Assembly: GCA_963730305.1 (NCBI GenBank)
Contig: CAVSRB010000001.1
Span: forward strand, 434,001-498,000
DNA length: 64,000 nucleotides
Reading direction: 5' to 3'
Source: CAMYMQ01 sp963730305
Lineage (GTDB): Bacteria > Pseudomonadota > Alphaproteobacteria > Bin65
The notes beneath the pieces were generated by a model. The model was not told the DNA's origin. It saw only the letters and a program-made list of their open reading frames with translations, and made no database searches. The position numbers were made by a program, and so were the translations under genes. Shown piece after piece: positions 1 to 9,300 of the stretch (positions are counted from its first letter, which is position 1; each line of letters opens with the position of its first letter).

Positions 1-1889
1 CGCGGCGCAGCGCCGGGGCGTCGTTGACCCCGTCGCCGGTCACCGCGACGAAGTGGCCGGCGCGGATGAAGGCGGCGACGATCTGCTCCTTCTGGGTCGG
101 CTCGATCCGGGCGAACACCCGCGCCGGCTGGACCAGCGCGTCGAGCGCGGCGTCGCCCTGGGCGGTCGCCTCGGCGATCATCGGCCCGGTCACCACCGGG
201 TCGCCCGGCGCGATCAGGCCGAGGTCGCGGGCGATCGCCGCGGCGGTGCGGGGATGGTCGCCGGTGACCATGGCGACGCCGACGCCGCTGCCGCGGCAGC
301 GCTCGACCGACTCGCGCGCCTCGGGCCGGACCGGGTCGATCATCGCCGCCATGCCCAGGAACACCATGTCCTCGAGCTGCTGTTCGGCGCCGGTATGGCC
401 GGCGGCCCGGCGGGCCAGCGCGATGATCCGATAGCCCTGGTCGGCAAGCGCGTGGAATTCGGTCTCGATCCCGGCGCGGTCGATCGGCATTCGGGCCGTC
501 GCGCGTGTCCATCTCGGTGCACAGCGCCAGGATCTTCTCGGGGCTGCCCTTGACGTAGAGGTGGGGCTCGTCGCCGCGCAGGTTGAGGCTGCCGCTGAAC
601 GCGCGCTGCGATTCGTAGGGGATCAGCTCGAGCCGGGCCTGCCGGGTGCGGATCTCCGACAGCGACAGGCCGAGCTTCTTGGCCATGACCAGGAAGGCGA
701 CGTCGACGATATCGCCCTGCCACGCCCACTCGCCGCCGGCATAGTCGAGGTCGCTCTCGTTGGCGAGCACGCCGGTGATGCACAGCTCGACCAGCCGCTC
801 GTGGGCCTCGCCCTCGATCGCGCCCGGCGCCACGCCCTCGCCGGTGACGTTGAAGCGCTCGCCGTCGGGCAGCAGGATGCGCCGGATGGTCAGCTCGTTG
901 ACCGTCAGGGTGCCGGTCTTGTCGGAGCAGATGAAGGTGCAGGAGCCGAGCGCCTCGACCGCGATCAGCTTGCGGATGATGACCCGGCACTTGGCCATCC
1001 GCCGCATGCCGATCGCCAGCGCCACGGTCAGCGCCGCCGGCAGGCCCTCGGGGATGGTCGAGACGGCCAGGCCGATCGCCATCATCACCATGTCGCGCGA
1101 GCTGTAGTCGCCCGACAGCGTCATCAGCGCGACCAGGGCCAGGATCGCCAGGATGATCGCGCCGGCGACGCTGTAGGTGAACCGGCGGATGCGGATCATC
1201 AGCGGCGGCTCGGACAGCCGCGCCCGGCCGACGTGGCTCGCGATCCGGCCGATCTGGGTCGACAGGCCGGTGGCGGTGACGACGCCCTTGCCGCGGCCGT
1301 GGGTGACGATGCTGCCGGCGAAGCAGCGGTCGAACCGCTCCGACATCGGCGCGTCCTCGGCGACCGCGATCTCGGCGTTCTTGGTCACCGCCAGCGATTC
1401 GCCGGTCAGCATCGATTCGTCGATCGCCAGGCTCTGGGTCGAGGTCAGCCGCAGGTCGGCGGGCACCTTGTCGCCGGAATAGAGCAGCACGGCGTCGCCG
1501 GGCACGATCTGCTCGATGTCGATGCGCTGGGCCATGCCGTCGCGGATGACGTGGGCCGCGCCGCGCACCATGTCGCGCAGCGCCGAGGCCGATTTCTGGG
1601 CCGAGAATTCCTGCGCCGTGCCGATCGCGGCGTTGAGGACCAGCACGAACAGCACGAACACCGCGCTGGGCACCTGGCCGACGGCGAACGACACCGCCGC
1701 GGCGATCAGCAGGATGTAGATGAACGGGCTGAGGAACTGGCGCAGGAAGATCAGGACCAGGCCGGGCGCTTTGGGCGCCGGCAGCCGGTTCGGCCCCGTC
1801 TCCGCCAGGCGCCGCGCGGCCTCCTGGCTGGTCAGGCCCTCGCGCGCGGTGGGATCGGTGGTGCCGGCGAGCGTCATCTCTGCCGCCAT
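1..1889 (-). CDS. P-type cation-transporting ATPase (P2 type), partial, frameshifted
   Basis: An integral membrane P-type ATPase; the family couples ATP hydrolysis to export of Ca2+ or other cations. Reading leftward from ATG at 1889 there is a cation-ATPase N-terminal region and membrane segments, TGES at residues 162-165 (actuator domain), PEGLP near residue 280 in a membrane helix (typical of P2-type Ca2+/Na+ pumps), and the phosphorylation motif SDKTGTLT with Asp323. Near the left edge the hinge motif TGDGVNDAP appears, so the C-terminal membrane domain lies outside the window. The frame breaks at about 488-490, in the nucleotide-binding domain. Deleting one base (coding strand GAATG to GATG) restores a continuous protein, so I read it as one gene with a +1 indel. 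Substrate specificity cannot be set from what is visible. Confidence 0.88.
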   Translation of the reverse strand, partial: MAAEMTLAGTTDPTAREGLTSQEAARRLAETGPNRLPAPKAPGLVLIFLRQFLSPFIYILLIAAAVSFAVGQVPSAVFVLFVLVLNAAIGTAQEFSAQKSASALRDMVRGAAHVIRDGMAQRIDIEQIVPGDAVLLYSGDKVPADLRLTSTQSLAIDESMLTGESLAVTKNAEIAVAEDAPMSERFDRCFAGSIVTHGRGKGVVTATGLSTQIGRIASHVGRARLSEPPLMIRIRRFTYSVAGAIILAILALVALMTLSGDYSSRDMVMMAIGLAVSTIPEGLPAALTVALAIGMRRMAKCRVIIRKLIAVEALGSCTFICSDKTGTLTVNELTIRRILLPDGERFNVTGEGVAPGAIEGEAHERLVELCITGVLANESDLDYAGGEWAWQGDIVDVAFLVMAKKLGLSLSEIRTRQARLELIPYESQRAFSGSLNLRGDEPHLYVKGSPEKILALCTEMDTRDGPNADRPRRDRDRIPRACRPGLSDHRAGPPGRRPYRRRTAARGHGVPGHGGDDRPGPARGARVGRALPRQRRRRRHGHRRPSPHRRGDRPRPRPDRAGRPGGDRADDRRGDRPGRRRARRAGPAGAGVRPDRADPEGADRRRLHPRRPLRRGDRRRGQRRPGAAP

Positions 1890-1930
1890 GCGACCATAGG
1901 GGGATCAGGCGGGCAAGGGGCGCCGATGTC

Positions 1931-2938
1931 TCACCCGAACGCCTCGCGGTAGGCGAACAGGGCCGGCGTGCCGCCGGTGTGGATGAACAGGACCGGCCGG
2001 TCCGGGGCGAAGGCGCCGGACTGGACCATGCCGATCAGCCCGGCCATCGCCTTGCCGCTGTAGACCGGGTCGAGGATCAGCGCCTCCTGGCGCGCCGCCA
2101 GCTCGACCGCCGCGCGCATGGCCTCGGTCACCGCGCCGTAGGACGCACCGGCATAGCCCGGTTCGACGAAGGCGTGGGCGTCGAGGTCGCCCAGGTCGGC
2201 CTCCAGCGTCTCGGCGAGGTCGGCCGCCAGCGCGATCACGTCCCGGCGCAGCCGCTCCGGCTCCGCCTCGATGTCGATGCCGATCGCGGTGGTCTGCGGC
2301 GCGTAGAGGCGGAAGCCGCCGAGGAAGCCGGCCTGGGTGCCGGCGCTGCCCGAGGCGAACACGGCGGCCTGGAAGTCGACGCCCAGATCCTTCGCCTGCG
2401 CGGCGATCTCGCGCGCGGCGCGGACGCAGCCCAACGTGCCGGTCACGTTGGAGCCGCCATAGGGGATGATGAAGGGCGCCCGCCCCTGCCGGCGCAGGGT
2501 CTCCGCCACCTCCGGCAGCACCACGTTGCGGTCGATCCGGTCGAATTCGTGGAACTCGACGCTGGCGCCGAGCAGCCGGTCGAGCAGGATGTTGCCGGTC
2601 GCCTCGTAGTCGTCCTCGATATCCGGCACCCGGCCGGTGAGCAGGACGAGGTGGCAGCCCATGCCGAGCTTGGCCGCCGCCGCCGCGGTCTGGCGGACGT
2701 GGTTGGACTGGACCACGCCGGCGGTGATCACCGTGTCGGCGCCGGCCTCCCGGGCCTCGGCCATCAGGTATTCCAGCTTGCGCGTCTTGTTGCCGCCGAA
2801 GGCCAGGCCGGTGGCGTCGTCGCGCTTGACCCACAGGGGCGGGCCGCCGAGCGCCGCGCTCAGCCGCGGCATCGGCTCCAGCGGGGTCGGCAGGTGGGCG
2901 AGTTGGACCCGGGGGAAGCTGTCGATGTCGCGCGCCAT
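1931..2938 (-). CDS. D-cysteine desulfhydrase / ACC deaminase family PLP enzyme
   Basis: A 335-residue pyridoxal-phosphate enzyme of the ACC deaminase/D-cysteine desulfhydrase family (fold type II). Known members convert D-cysteine to pyruvate, H2S and ammonia, or open the cyclopropane ring of ACC. The PLP-binding lysine lies in FGGNKTRK (Lys51), followed by the QSNHVRQT segment typical of the phosphate/substrate loop. Length matches the family. The start is the ATG at 2938, next to the MARDIDSFPR N terminus. An open frame continues further upstream but is antisense or out-of-frame with the neighbouring HerA-like gene. D-cysteine desulfhydrase is more likely than true ACC deaminase, but sequence alone does not settle it. 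It lies 20 bases downstream of the HerA-like gene and could be co-transcribed with it. Confidence 0.87.
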   Translation of the reverse strand: MARDIDSFPRVQLAHLPTPLEPMPRLSAALGGPPLWVKRDDATGLAFGGNKTRKLEYLMAEAREAGADTVITAGVVQSNHVRQTAAAAAKLGMGCHLVLLTGRVPDIEDDYEATGNILLDRLLGASVEFHEFDRIDRNVVLPEVAETLRRQGRAPFIIPYGGSNVTGTLGCVRAAREIAAQAKDLGVDFQAAVFASGSAGTQAGFLGGFRLYAPQTTAIGIDIEAEPERLRRDVIALAADLAETLEADLGDLDAHAFVEPGYAGASYGAVTEAMRAAVELAARQEALILDPVYSGKAMAGLIGMVQSGAFAPDRPVLFIHTGGTPALFAYREAFG

Positions 2939-2958
2939 GGTGCCCCCGATGCCGTTCG

Positions 2959-4446
2959 CTACTTGAAGATGCCGCCGAGCAGGCCGCGGGCGATGCGGCG
3001 GCCGACCTGGCTGCCCATGCTGCGCACCATGCTCTTGGCGAAGGCCTCGCCGAGGCCCTGGCGGCGGCCGGTCGAGCCGAAGATCTGGTCGAACACGCTG
3101 CGGTCCGGCTCCGGCTTGTCCTTCGACCGGGTGTTGTCCGCCTTGGCGTCGTCCCGCATCTTTTCCTCGGTGCGCTTGGCCAGCATCTCGAAGGCGCTCT
3201 CGCGGTCGACCGCCTGATCGTACTTCGACGCGACCGGGCTGGCCGCCATCACCGCCGCCCGCTCGTCGGCGGTGATCGCGCCGAGCCGCGAGACCGGCGG
3301 TCGGATCAGCGTGCGCTGGACCGGCGTCGGCGCGCCGTCGTCGTCGAGCACCGAGACCAGCGCCTCGCCGACCCCCAGCTCGGTGATGGCCTGGCCGATG
3401 TCCTCCGTTCCGTTGGCGCGGAAGGTCTCGGCGGCGGCCTGGACGGCGCGCTGGTCGCGCTGGGTGAAGGCGCGCAGCGCGTGCTGGACCCGGTTGCCGA
3501 GCTGGCCCGCCACCTCGGCCGGCACGTCGAGCGGGTTCTGGGTGACGAAGAACACGGCGACGCCCTTGGAGCGGATCAGCCGGACCACCTGCTCGATCTT
3601 GTCGACCAGCGCCTTGGGCGCGTCGTCGAACAGCAGGTGCGCCTCGTCGAAGAAGAAGGCCAGCCTGGGCTTGTCCGGATCGCCGATCTCGGGCAGCCCC
3701 TCGAACAGCTCGGACAACAGCCACAGCAACCCGGTGGAATAGAGCCGCGGGTTGTTGATCAGCTTCTCGGCGGCGAGCACGTTGACGATGCCGCGGCCGG
3801 TCATGTCGGTGCGCATCAGGTCTTCGAGCGCCAGCATCGGCTCGCCGAAGAAATGGTCGGCGCCGCTCTGCTCCAAGACCAGCAGCGCCCGCTGGATCGC
3901 CGCCACGCTGGCGCTGGACACCCGGCCGTACTGGCGGCCGACCTCGTCGCGGTTCTCGTCGAGCCAGGCGAGCAGCGCCCTGAGATCACGCAGGTCGAGC
4001 AGCAGCAGGCCCTGGTCGTCGGCGACCTTGAACGCGACGTAGAGGACGGCTTCCTGGACCTCGCTCAGCCCCAACAGCCGCGCGAACAGCAGCGGCCCCA
4101 TGTCGGAGACCGTCGCCCGCAGCGGATGGCCGCGCTCGCCGTAGACGTCCCAGAACACCACCGGCTCGGCGGCATAGGGCAGCGGCGCGAGGCCGAGCAA
4201 TTCGGCCCGCTCCTCGACCTTGGCGTGGCCGCCGCCCGGCCGCGCCAGCCCGGCGAGGTCGCCCTTCACGTCCGCGACCACGCTGGGCACGCCGAGCGCC
4301 GACAGGGCCTCGACGATCACCCGCAGGGTGACGGTCTTGCCGGTGCCGGTGGCGCCCGCGATCAGGCCGTGCCGGTTGAGCATCGCCGGGTCGAGCGCGA
4401 CGGACGCCGTTCCCGCCCTGCCCAGATAGATGCCGTCTGTGGCCAT
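2959..4446 (-). CDS. HerA-like helicase/ATPase, DUF853 family (YjgR-like)
   Basis: A 495-residue P-loop ATPase of the HerA/FtsK-like DUF853 family (E. coli YjgR type). Walker A is GATGTGKT at residues 31-38. A Walker B of the form FFFDEAHLLF follows, and then a sensor-like segment FFVTQNP. The C terminus ends with the basic RRIARGLLGG stretch that typically closes this family. The role of YjgR proteins is not well established; the fold suggests DNA-dependent motor or repair activity in the cytoplasm. The start is the ATG at 4446 (MATDGIYLGRAG), which places Walker A at the usual distance; upstream codons in frame look non-coding. The gene is transcribed toward the D-cysteine desulfhydrase-like gene with a 20-base gap and diverges from the secreted protein at 4595. 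Confidence 0.9.
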   Translation of the reverse strand: MATDGIYLGRAGTASVALDPAMLNRHGLIAGATGTGKTVTLRVIVEALSALGVPSVVADVKGDLAGLARPGGGHAKVEERAELLGLAPLPYAAEPVVFWDVYGERGHPLRATVSDMGPLLFARLLGLSEVQEAVLYVAFKVADDQGLLLLDLRDLRALLAWLDENRDEVGRQYGRVSSASVAAIQRALLVLEQSGADHFFGEPMLALEDLMRTDMTGRGIVNVLAAEKLINNPRLYSTGLLWLLSELFEGLPEIGDPDKPRLAFFFDEAHLLFDDAPKALVDKIEQVVRLIRSKGVAVFFVTQNPLDVPAEVAGQLGNRVQHALRAFTQRDQRAVQAAAETFRANGTEDIGQAITELGVGEALVSVLDDDGAPTPVQRTLIRPPVSRLGAITADERAAVMAASPVASKYDQAVDRESAFEMLAKRTEEKMRDDAKADNTRSKDKPEPDRSVFDQIFGSTGRRQGLGEAFAKSMVRSMGSQVGRRIARGLLGGIFK

Positions 4447-4594
4447 ATCGTCTCCTGCCGTTGCCGCCGATGTAGCACGCCGCCGGACCGACCGGAAGCG
4501 GCACGCGTGCGGCGGAAACCTATATGGACAGCCACGCCCAGACGGCGTAGCGTTCGGCCGCGACGTGGGTGGGTGACGTGGGAGTGTCTTGCTG

Positions 4595-5231
4595 ATGAAT
4601 CGATTCCGGGCGCTGAAATTCGTTCTGTTGGGGGTGGCCTTCGCCGGCGTGGCGGCGGCCCCCGCATCGGCCATGACGGTGTGCAAGCGAACCGTGATGT
4701 CGCGCTTCGAGCCGGAGGCCAAGCGCAACGTGACGGTGTGCGCGACGTCGTCGCTGTCGACCACCAAGAACTACAATTTCGGGCCCGACCAGGCGGTCAA
4801 TTCCAATCCCAAGACGGCGTGGGTCGAGGGCGACCGCGGCGACGGCCAGGGCAACTGGATCGAGCTGCGCTTCGACGACGTCCGCCCGGTCCGCTACATC
4901 GGCATCGAGAACGGCTTCGGCAAGACCGTCGACTTCGAACCGCTGGATGCAGCTCAACCGGGTCAAGGACGCCCTGATCGAGACCTCGGACGGGCTGCTG
5001 GAGCGGGTTCACCTCAAGGACACCGACCGGACCCAGTATATCGACCTCGGCCGCGACACCCAGCCCACCTGGATCCGCCTGACCCTGCTGTCGGTCTACC
5101 CGGGCAGCAAGTGGCAGGACACCGCGCTGACCGAGTTCTGGGCGATGCCCAGCAGCTTCAAGCCGTACAGCCACGATATCGTCCGCCGCGGCGTCCGCCC
5201 GACCGAGACCCCGCCGGTCAAGACGCCCTGA
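4595..5231 (+). CDS. Secreted discoidin-like (carbohydrate-binding fold) protein, frameshifted
   Basis: An exported protein of about 211 residues. It has a clear Sec signal peptide (MNRFRALKFVLLGVAFAGVA, cleavage after ASA near residue 28) followed by a small beta-rich domain. That domain contains a NYNFGPDQAVNSNPKTAW stretch and GIENGFGKT, which resemble discoidin/F5-8C-type or 'NADase-type glycan-binding' domains. The frame breaks at about 4940-4945. Removing one C gives a continuous reading through ERWMQLNRVKDALIET to the stop at 5231, so I treat it as one gene. The ATG at 4595 is used; a TTG six bases earlier is closer to the GGGAG ribosome-binding site and is possible. The function is not known; a ligand-binding periplasmic role is inference. 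Confidence 0.68.
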
Positions 5232-5254
5232 CGCGCAGACGCTCCGGTATCGAC

Positions 5255-5291
5255 GAAAAAAGGGCGGCCGAGGGTATCGGCCGCCCTTTTT
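5255..5291. terminator. Bidirectional intrinsic terminator
   Basis: A near-perfect inverted repeat, AAAAAGGGCGGCCGA with loop GGGTA and TCGGCCGCCCTTTTT, lies between the convergent secreted-protein gene and the cytochrome c' gene. The arms carry A- and T-runs on their outer sides, so it can end transcription from both directions. Confidence 0.85.
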
Positions 5292-5312
5292 CGTAACCGT
5301 TTCCCGCCGCGG

Positions 5313-5774
5313 TTAGTTCCGCTTGGCGCGGAAGGTGCCGTGGCAGCCGCCGCAGCCCGACTTGGCCATCTTGACGAACTGCGCGGCCATCTTCGCCTTG
5401 TCGTTGGTCGCCGCGACCTGGGCGAGCGCGACCGCCTCGGTCCGCAGGTGCATGGCGGCGGCCTCGAACTTGGTCCAGTCGGTCCAGATGTTGGCCTTGG
5501 CGCGCGTCTTGCCGGTGCCCGAACCCTTCGGGAAAGCATAGTGGATGACCGGCGCCAACTTGGCGATCGCCCCGGCCTGCATGGCGACCATCTTGCCGTT
5601 GCCGGCGCCCAGCGCGGCCTTGATCGCGCCCATGTGGGCGCCGATCGAATCCATCATCGCCTGGCGCAGCGCGATCGCCTCGCCCGGCTCCAGCGCCTGC
5701 GACGGCGCGGTGGTCCCGACCAGGGCGCCCATCGCGACTCCCGCTACAAGCCCAAGCTTCAGCCCCTTCTTCAT
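5313..5774 (-). CDS. Cytochrome c' family (class II c-type cytochrome)
   Basis: A 153-residue periplasmic cytochrome of the c'/c-556 family. It has a signal peptide (MKKGLKLGLVAGVAMGALVG, cleavage near SQA at about residue 26), a four-helix-bundle type sequence, and the heme-binding CGGCH close to the C terminus (Cys141, Cys144, His145), which is the hallmark position for class II cytochromes c. An early RQAMM segment supplies the conserved region where the sixth ligand or methionine sits in c-556-type members. The start ATG at 5774 is preceded by a strong AGGAGGA site. Likely roles are periplasmic electron transfer or NO binding; which one cannot be decided here. It diverges from the LysR gene across a 179-base gap. 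Confidence 0.9.
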   Translation of the reverse strand: MKKGLKLGLVAGVAMGALVGTTAPSQALEPGEAIALRQAMMDSIGAHMGAIKAALGAGNGKMVAMQAGAIAKLAPVIHYAFPKGSGTGKTRAKANIWTDWTKFEAAAMHLRTEAVALAQVAATNDKAKMAAQFVKMAKSGCGGCHGTFRAKRN

Positions 5775-5953
5775 GCAATCCTCCTCGCTTCGGAATAGGA
5801 CCGCGCCCGCCGGTCCCGGCCGTGACGCTCGAACGCGAGTTTAACGTCTACAGTTGGGCAACGGTGTGACAATCGCCGCCGCGCACGAAAGTTTGAAAAA
5901 CCTACGAACCGGAACATCATTGTCGCCGGATTTTTGACAATGTACCAAGACCC

Positions 5954-6928
5954 ATGGACCGGCTCCAAAGCATGGGCGTGTTCGCGCGCGTGGTCGAGGC
6001 GGCGAGCTTCTCCGCCGCGGCCCGCCAGCTCGGCCTGTCGCGCGCCGCGGTCAGCAAGCGCATCATCCAGCTCGAGGCCGACCTGGGCGTGCGCCTGCTC
6101 AACCGGACGACGCGGCGGGTGCTGCCCACGGAGATCGGCCGCGCCTATTACGACGCCTGCATCCGGACCCTGGCCGCCGCCGGCGAGGCGGAAGCGATGG
6201 TCCGCCAACTCCACGCCGAGCCGCGGGGCACGCTGCGGATCAACGCACCGCAATCCTTCGGCACCCTGCACCTGGGCCCGGCCATCGCCGCCTTCGCCGG
6301 GCGCTACCCCGACCTCGCGATCAGCCTGACGCTCAACGACCGGGTCGTCAGCCTGGCCGACGAGAATTTCGACGTCGCGCTCAGGATCGCGCGCGAGATA
6401 CCGGCCAACCTGGTCGCCCACCGGCTGGCGCCGGTCCGGATCGTGCTGTGCGCCGCGCCGTCCTACCTGGCGGCGCACGGCGAACCGGAGAGTGTCGCCG
6501 ACCTCGCCCACCACAAGTGTCTTCACTACAGCTACATGGCGTCGGGCGAGACCTGGCCGTTCTACGACGACGCCGGCGAGCAGTCGGTGCGGATCCACAG
6601 CGACTTCACCGCCAACAACGGCGACGTCCTGCTCGACGCGGCGGTCGCCGGGCTCGGCATCACCAGCCTGCCCACCTTCATGAGCTGGCGGGCCCTCGCC
6701 GCGGGGACGGTCGTGCCGGTGCTGCCGCAGATGACGGTGCCGCCGCTCTCCCTGTTCGCCGTCCACGAGCGCGGACCGGTGCCCTCGGCCAAGGTCCGCC
6801 TGCTGATCGCCTTCCTGGCGGAGCAGTTCGGCCCCGAACCCTACTGGGACGAGCCGGTCGATCACCGCACCGGGCCCGACGGTCCCGATGCGGCGGAGCG
6901 CCGATTGACATCGGCGGCGGGTTCCTGA
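5954..6928 (+). CDS. LysR-family transcriptional regulator
   Basis: A 324-residue LysR-type regulator. The N-terminal winged helix-turn-helix runs over about residues 5-62 (SFSAAARQLGLSRAAVSKRI, then LEADLGVRLLNRTTRRV), and the type-2 periplasmic-binding-like effector domain over about 90-300. The start MDRLQSMGVF fits the family and is chosen because the HTH then begins at residue 18, as usual. It sits alone, divergent from the cytochrome c' gene, so it may regulate itself and possibly that gene; this is inference from layout only. It belongs to the large group of LysR proteins close to DhcR/CrgA-like regulators, and the effector is unknown. Confidence 0.93.
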   Translation: MDRLQSMGVFARVVEAASFSAAARQLGLSRAAVSKRIIQLEADLGVRLLNRTTRRVLPTEIGRAYYDACIRTLAAAGEAEAMVRQLHAEPRGTLRINAPQSFGTLHLGPAIAAFAGRYPDLAISLTLNDRVVSLADENFDVALRIAREIPANLVAHRLAPVRIVLCAAPSYLAAHGEPESVADLAHHKCLHYSYMASGETWPFYDDAGEQSVRIHSDFTANNGDVLLDAAVAGLGITSLPTFMSWRALAAGTVVPVLPQMTVPPLSLFAVHERGPVPSAKVRLLIAFLAEQFGPEPYWDEPVDHRTGPDGPDAAERRLTSAAGS

Positions 6929-7003
6929 ACAACGCTCCCCGACCAACCGGCCCGCCCCGTCGGCGCGTGCCCACCGGCGCCCCCGATCCCCGTGCGAGGT
7001 GAC

Positions 7004-7588
7004 ATGCAGCCCATCGCATCCGTCTGCGTCTATTGCGGCGCTCGCTTCGGCGACGACCCGGCCTATCGCGCCGCGGCCGAGGCGCTGGGCGTGGGCCTCG
7101 CCGGACGCGGGCTGGAGCTGGTCTTCGGCGGCGGCAACATCGGCCTGATGGGCGTGCTGGCGGACGCCGCGCGGGCCGCCGGCGGCAAGGTCACCGGGAT
7201 CATCCCGCGCGACCTGCAGCGCCGCGAGATCGGCGGCGACAGCCAGGACGAGCTGGTCATCGTCGAGAACATGCACGAGCGCAAGATGATGATGGCCCGG
7301 CTGGCCGACGCCTTCGTGGTCCTGCCCGGCGGGCTCGGCACCCTCGACGAGACCTTCGAGATCGTCACCTGGCGCCAGCTCGGCTTCCACGACAAGCCGA
7401 TCGTCATCGCCGATATCGGCGGCTACTGGGGCTCGATGCGCACCACGGTGGAGTCGATCGTCGCCCACGGCTTCGCCGACCCGGTCGACGGCGTGTTGCT
7501 CGAATGGGTCGACGACATCCCGGGCGTGTTCGCCGCCCTGGAGCGCGCCGCGCCGCCGTCGCGCCCGCTCGATACGCGGTCGCTCTAG
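7004..7588 (+). CDS. LOG family protein (cytokinin riboside 5'-monophosphate phosphoribohydrolase type, TIGR00730)
   Basis: A 194-residue Rossmann-fold protein of the LOG/TIGR00730 family. Both signatures are present: GGGNIGLMG at residues 42-50 and PGGLGTLDE at residues 108-116, the phosphoribohydrolase active-site motif. Plant and bacterial homologues cleave the N-glycosidic bond of nucleoside monophosphates, releasing free base and ribose 5-phosphate. In most bacteria the physiological substrate is not settled. The start is the ATG at 7004, five bases after a GAGGTGAC ribosome-binding site; a GTG 12 bases upstream is less likely. It follows the LysR gene on the same strand. Confidence 0.92.
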   Translation: MQPIASVCVYCGARFGDDPAYRAAAEALGVGLAGRGLELVFGGGNIGLMGVLADAARAAGGKVTGIIPRDLQRREIGGDSQDELVIVENMHERKMMMARLADAFVVLPGGLGTLDETFEIVTWRQLGFHDKPIVIADIGGYWGSMRTTVESIVAHGFADPVDGVLLEWVDDIPGVFAALERAAPPSRPLDTRSL

Positions 7589-7618
7589 CAGGCGCCGCGC
7601 CGACGCCGCCGGCCGAGG

Positions 7619-7765
7619 CTAGTGCTTCCCGGCGCGTTTCTCTTTGTTGTCCTCGTGCACGCCGTAGACGTAGGCGCCCGCGGCGGTGCCCGCGACGACC
7701 GCGGCGCAGCCCGTGGTCAGGCTGGCATAGCCCAGCAGCAGGACGATCAGGACGAGACGCTTCAT
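7619..7765 (-). CDS. Small lipoprotein
   Basis: A 48-residue predicted lipoprotein. The signal sequence MKRLVLIVLLLGYASLTTGC ends in the lipobox LTTGC, with Cys20 as the lipidation site. It is followed by an Ala/Gly-rich stretch containing AAGAYVYG and a charged tail (EDNKEKRAGKH). Short lipoproteins of this shape (a glycine-zipper-like segment just after the lipid anchor) are common in alphaproteobacteria and mostly uncharacterised. It points toward, and is convergent with, the LOG gene, and is divergent from icd. A longer in-frame reading upstream exists, but the lipobox fixes the start at 7765. Confidence 0.72.
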   Translation of the reverse strand: MKRLVLIVLLLGYASLTTGCAAVVAGTAAGAYVYGVHEDNKEKRAGKH

Positions 7766-7965
7766 GTCGGAACCCCGTATTGTCGTATCCCCACTATGAT
7801 GGTTACGGCGAATGGTGGCAATTTCGCGACCGGGATGCTTGCACGCCCGGTATGCGGTGGTATTTTCCGCCGTCCGCAGCAACACCCTCGGCATCACCCC
7901 CCATCGGCCCCACGTCCGGCCGGTCCTTCATCGACACGAACGATTCGGAATTCGAGAGACCATTC

Positions 7966-9300
7966 ATGAGCAAAATCAAGGTCGCCAACCCCGTCGTCGA
8001 GCTCGACGGCGACGAGATGACCCGCATCATCTGGCAGTTCATCAAGGACAAGCTGATTCTGCCGTATCTGGACGTGGATCTTAAATACTACGATCTGAGC
8101 ATCGAGAAGCGCGACGAGACCGACGACCAGATCACGGTCGACGCGGCCAACGCGATCAAGCAGTACGGCGTCGGCGTCAAGTGCGCGACGATCACGCCGG
8201 ACGAGGCCCGGGTCGAGGAATTCGGCCTCAAGAAGATGTGGAAGTCGCCCAACGGCACGATCCGCAACATCCTCGGCGGCACCGTCTTCCGCGAGCCGAT
8301 CATCTGCCAGAACGTGCCGCGGCTGGTGCCGGGCTGGACCCAGCCGATCATCATCGGCCGCCACGCCTTCGGCGACCAGTACCGCGCCACCGACTTCGTC
8401 GTGCCCGGCAAGGGCAAGCTGACCCTGAAATGGGAAGGCGAGGACGGCAACAAGATCGAAGAGGAGGTCTACGACTTCCCCGGCGGCGGCGTCGCCATGG
8501 CGATGTACAACCTCGACGACTCGATCCGCGACTTCGCCCGCGCCTCGCTGAACTACGGCCTCAACCGCCACTATCCGGTCTACCTGTCGACCAAGAACAC
8601 GATCATGAAGGCCTATGACGGGCGCTTCAAGGACCTGTTCCAGGAGATCTTCGAGACCGAGTTCGAGGACAAGTTCAAGGACGCCGGCATCACCTACGAG
8701 CACCGGCTGATCGACGACATGGTCGCCGCGGCGATGAAATGGGCCGGCGGCTTCGTCTGGGCGTGCAAGAACTACGACGGCGACGTCCAGTCCGACACCG
8801 TCGCCCAGGGCTTCGGCTCGCTCGGCCTGATGACCTCGGTGCTGATGACCGCCGACGGCAAGACGGTCGAGGCCGAGGCCGCCCACGGCACGGTCACCCG
8901 CCACTACCGCATGCACCAGCAGGGCAAGGAGACGTCGACCAACCCGATCGCGTCGATCTTCGCCTGGACCCGCGGCCTCAAGTTCCGCGGCGAGATGGAC
9001 GGCACGCCCGAGGTGAGCAAGTTCGCCGAGACGCTGGAGCAGGTCTGCGTCGAGACGGTCGAGTCCGGCGCCATGACCAAGGACCTGGCGCTCTTGATCG
9101 GCCCGGACCAGAAGTGGCTGACCACCAACGGCTTCCTGGAGGCGCTGGACGCGGGCCTGCAGGCGAAGATGGTCGGGCTAACGCCCCCAGGCGCGGGCCG
9201 GCGCCCCGCCCGCTCGTCAGGCACCCGTTGCGTCATTCCCGCGAAGGCGGGAATCCAGCCTTCCGCCAGCGTTTCTGGATGCCCGCCTTCGCGGGCATGA
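7966..9300 (+). CDS. icd: NADP-dependent isocitrate dehydrogenase (apparent read-through extension)
   Basis: NADP-type isocitrate dehydrogenase of the eukaryote-like subfamily usual in alphaproteobacteria, catalysing oxidative decarboxylation of isocitrate to 2-oxoglutarate in the TCA cycle. The protein starts MSKIKVANPVVELDGDEMTR. It carries the substrate-loop region SPNGTIRNILGGTVFREPI, the metal-binding segment EHRLIDDMVA and the NADP-binding AAHGTVTRHYRMHQ. The family normally ends near residue 405. Here the frame runs on about 40 residues into a palindromic repeat. If one G in GGTCGGGCTAACG (about 9175-9178) is removed, a TAA follows directly (9179-9181) and gives a normal C terminus, so the extension is probably an indel artefact. 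In many alphaproteobacteria icd lies close to alaS and recA; here they are 6 kb apart. Confidence 0.95.
   Translation: MSKIKVANPVVELDGDEMTRIIWQFIKDKLILPYLDVDLKYYDLSIEKRDETDDQITVDAANAIKQYGVGVKCATITPDEARVEEFGLKKMWKSPNGTIRNILGGTVFREPIICQNVPRLVPGWTQPIIIGRHAFGDQYRATDFVVPGKGKLTLKWEGEDGNKIEEEVYDFPGGGVAMAMYNLDDSIRDFARASLNYGLNRHYPVYLSTKNTIMKAYDGRFKDLFQEIFETEFEDKFKDAGITYEHRLIDDMVAAAMKWAGGFVWACKNYDGDVQSDTVAQGFGSLGLMTSVLMTADGKTVEAEAAHGTVTRHYRMHQQGKETSTNPIASIFAWTRGLKFRGEMDGTPEVSKFAETLEQVCVETVESGAMTKDLALLIGPDQKWLTTNGFLEALDAGLQAKMVGLTPPGAGRRPARSSGTRCVIPAKAGIQPSASVSGCPPSRA

Noticed and set aside
561..1952. Long plus-strand open frame opposite the P-type ATPase
   Set aside because: Its composition (runs of RR, GQ, HR) is the antisense of high-GC codons; the minus strand carries clear ATPase motifs.
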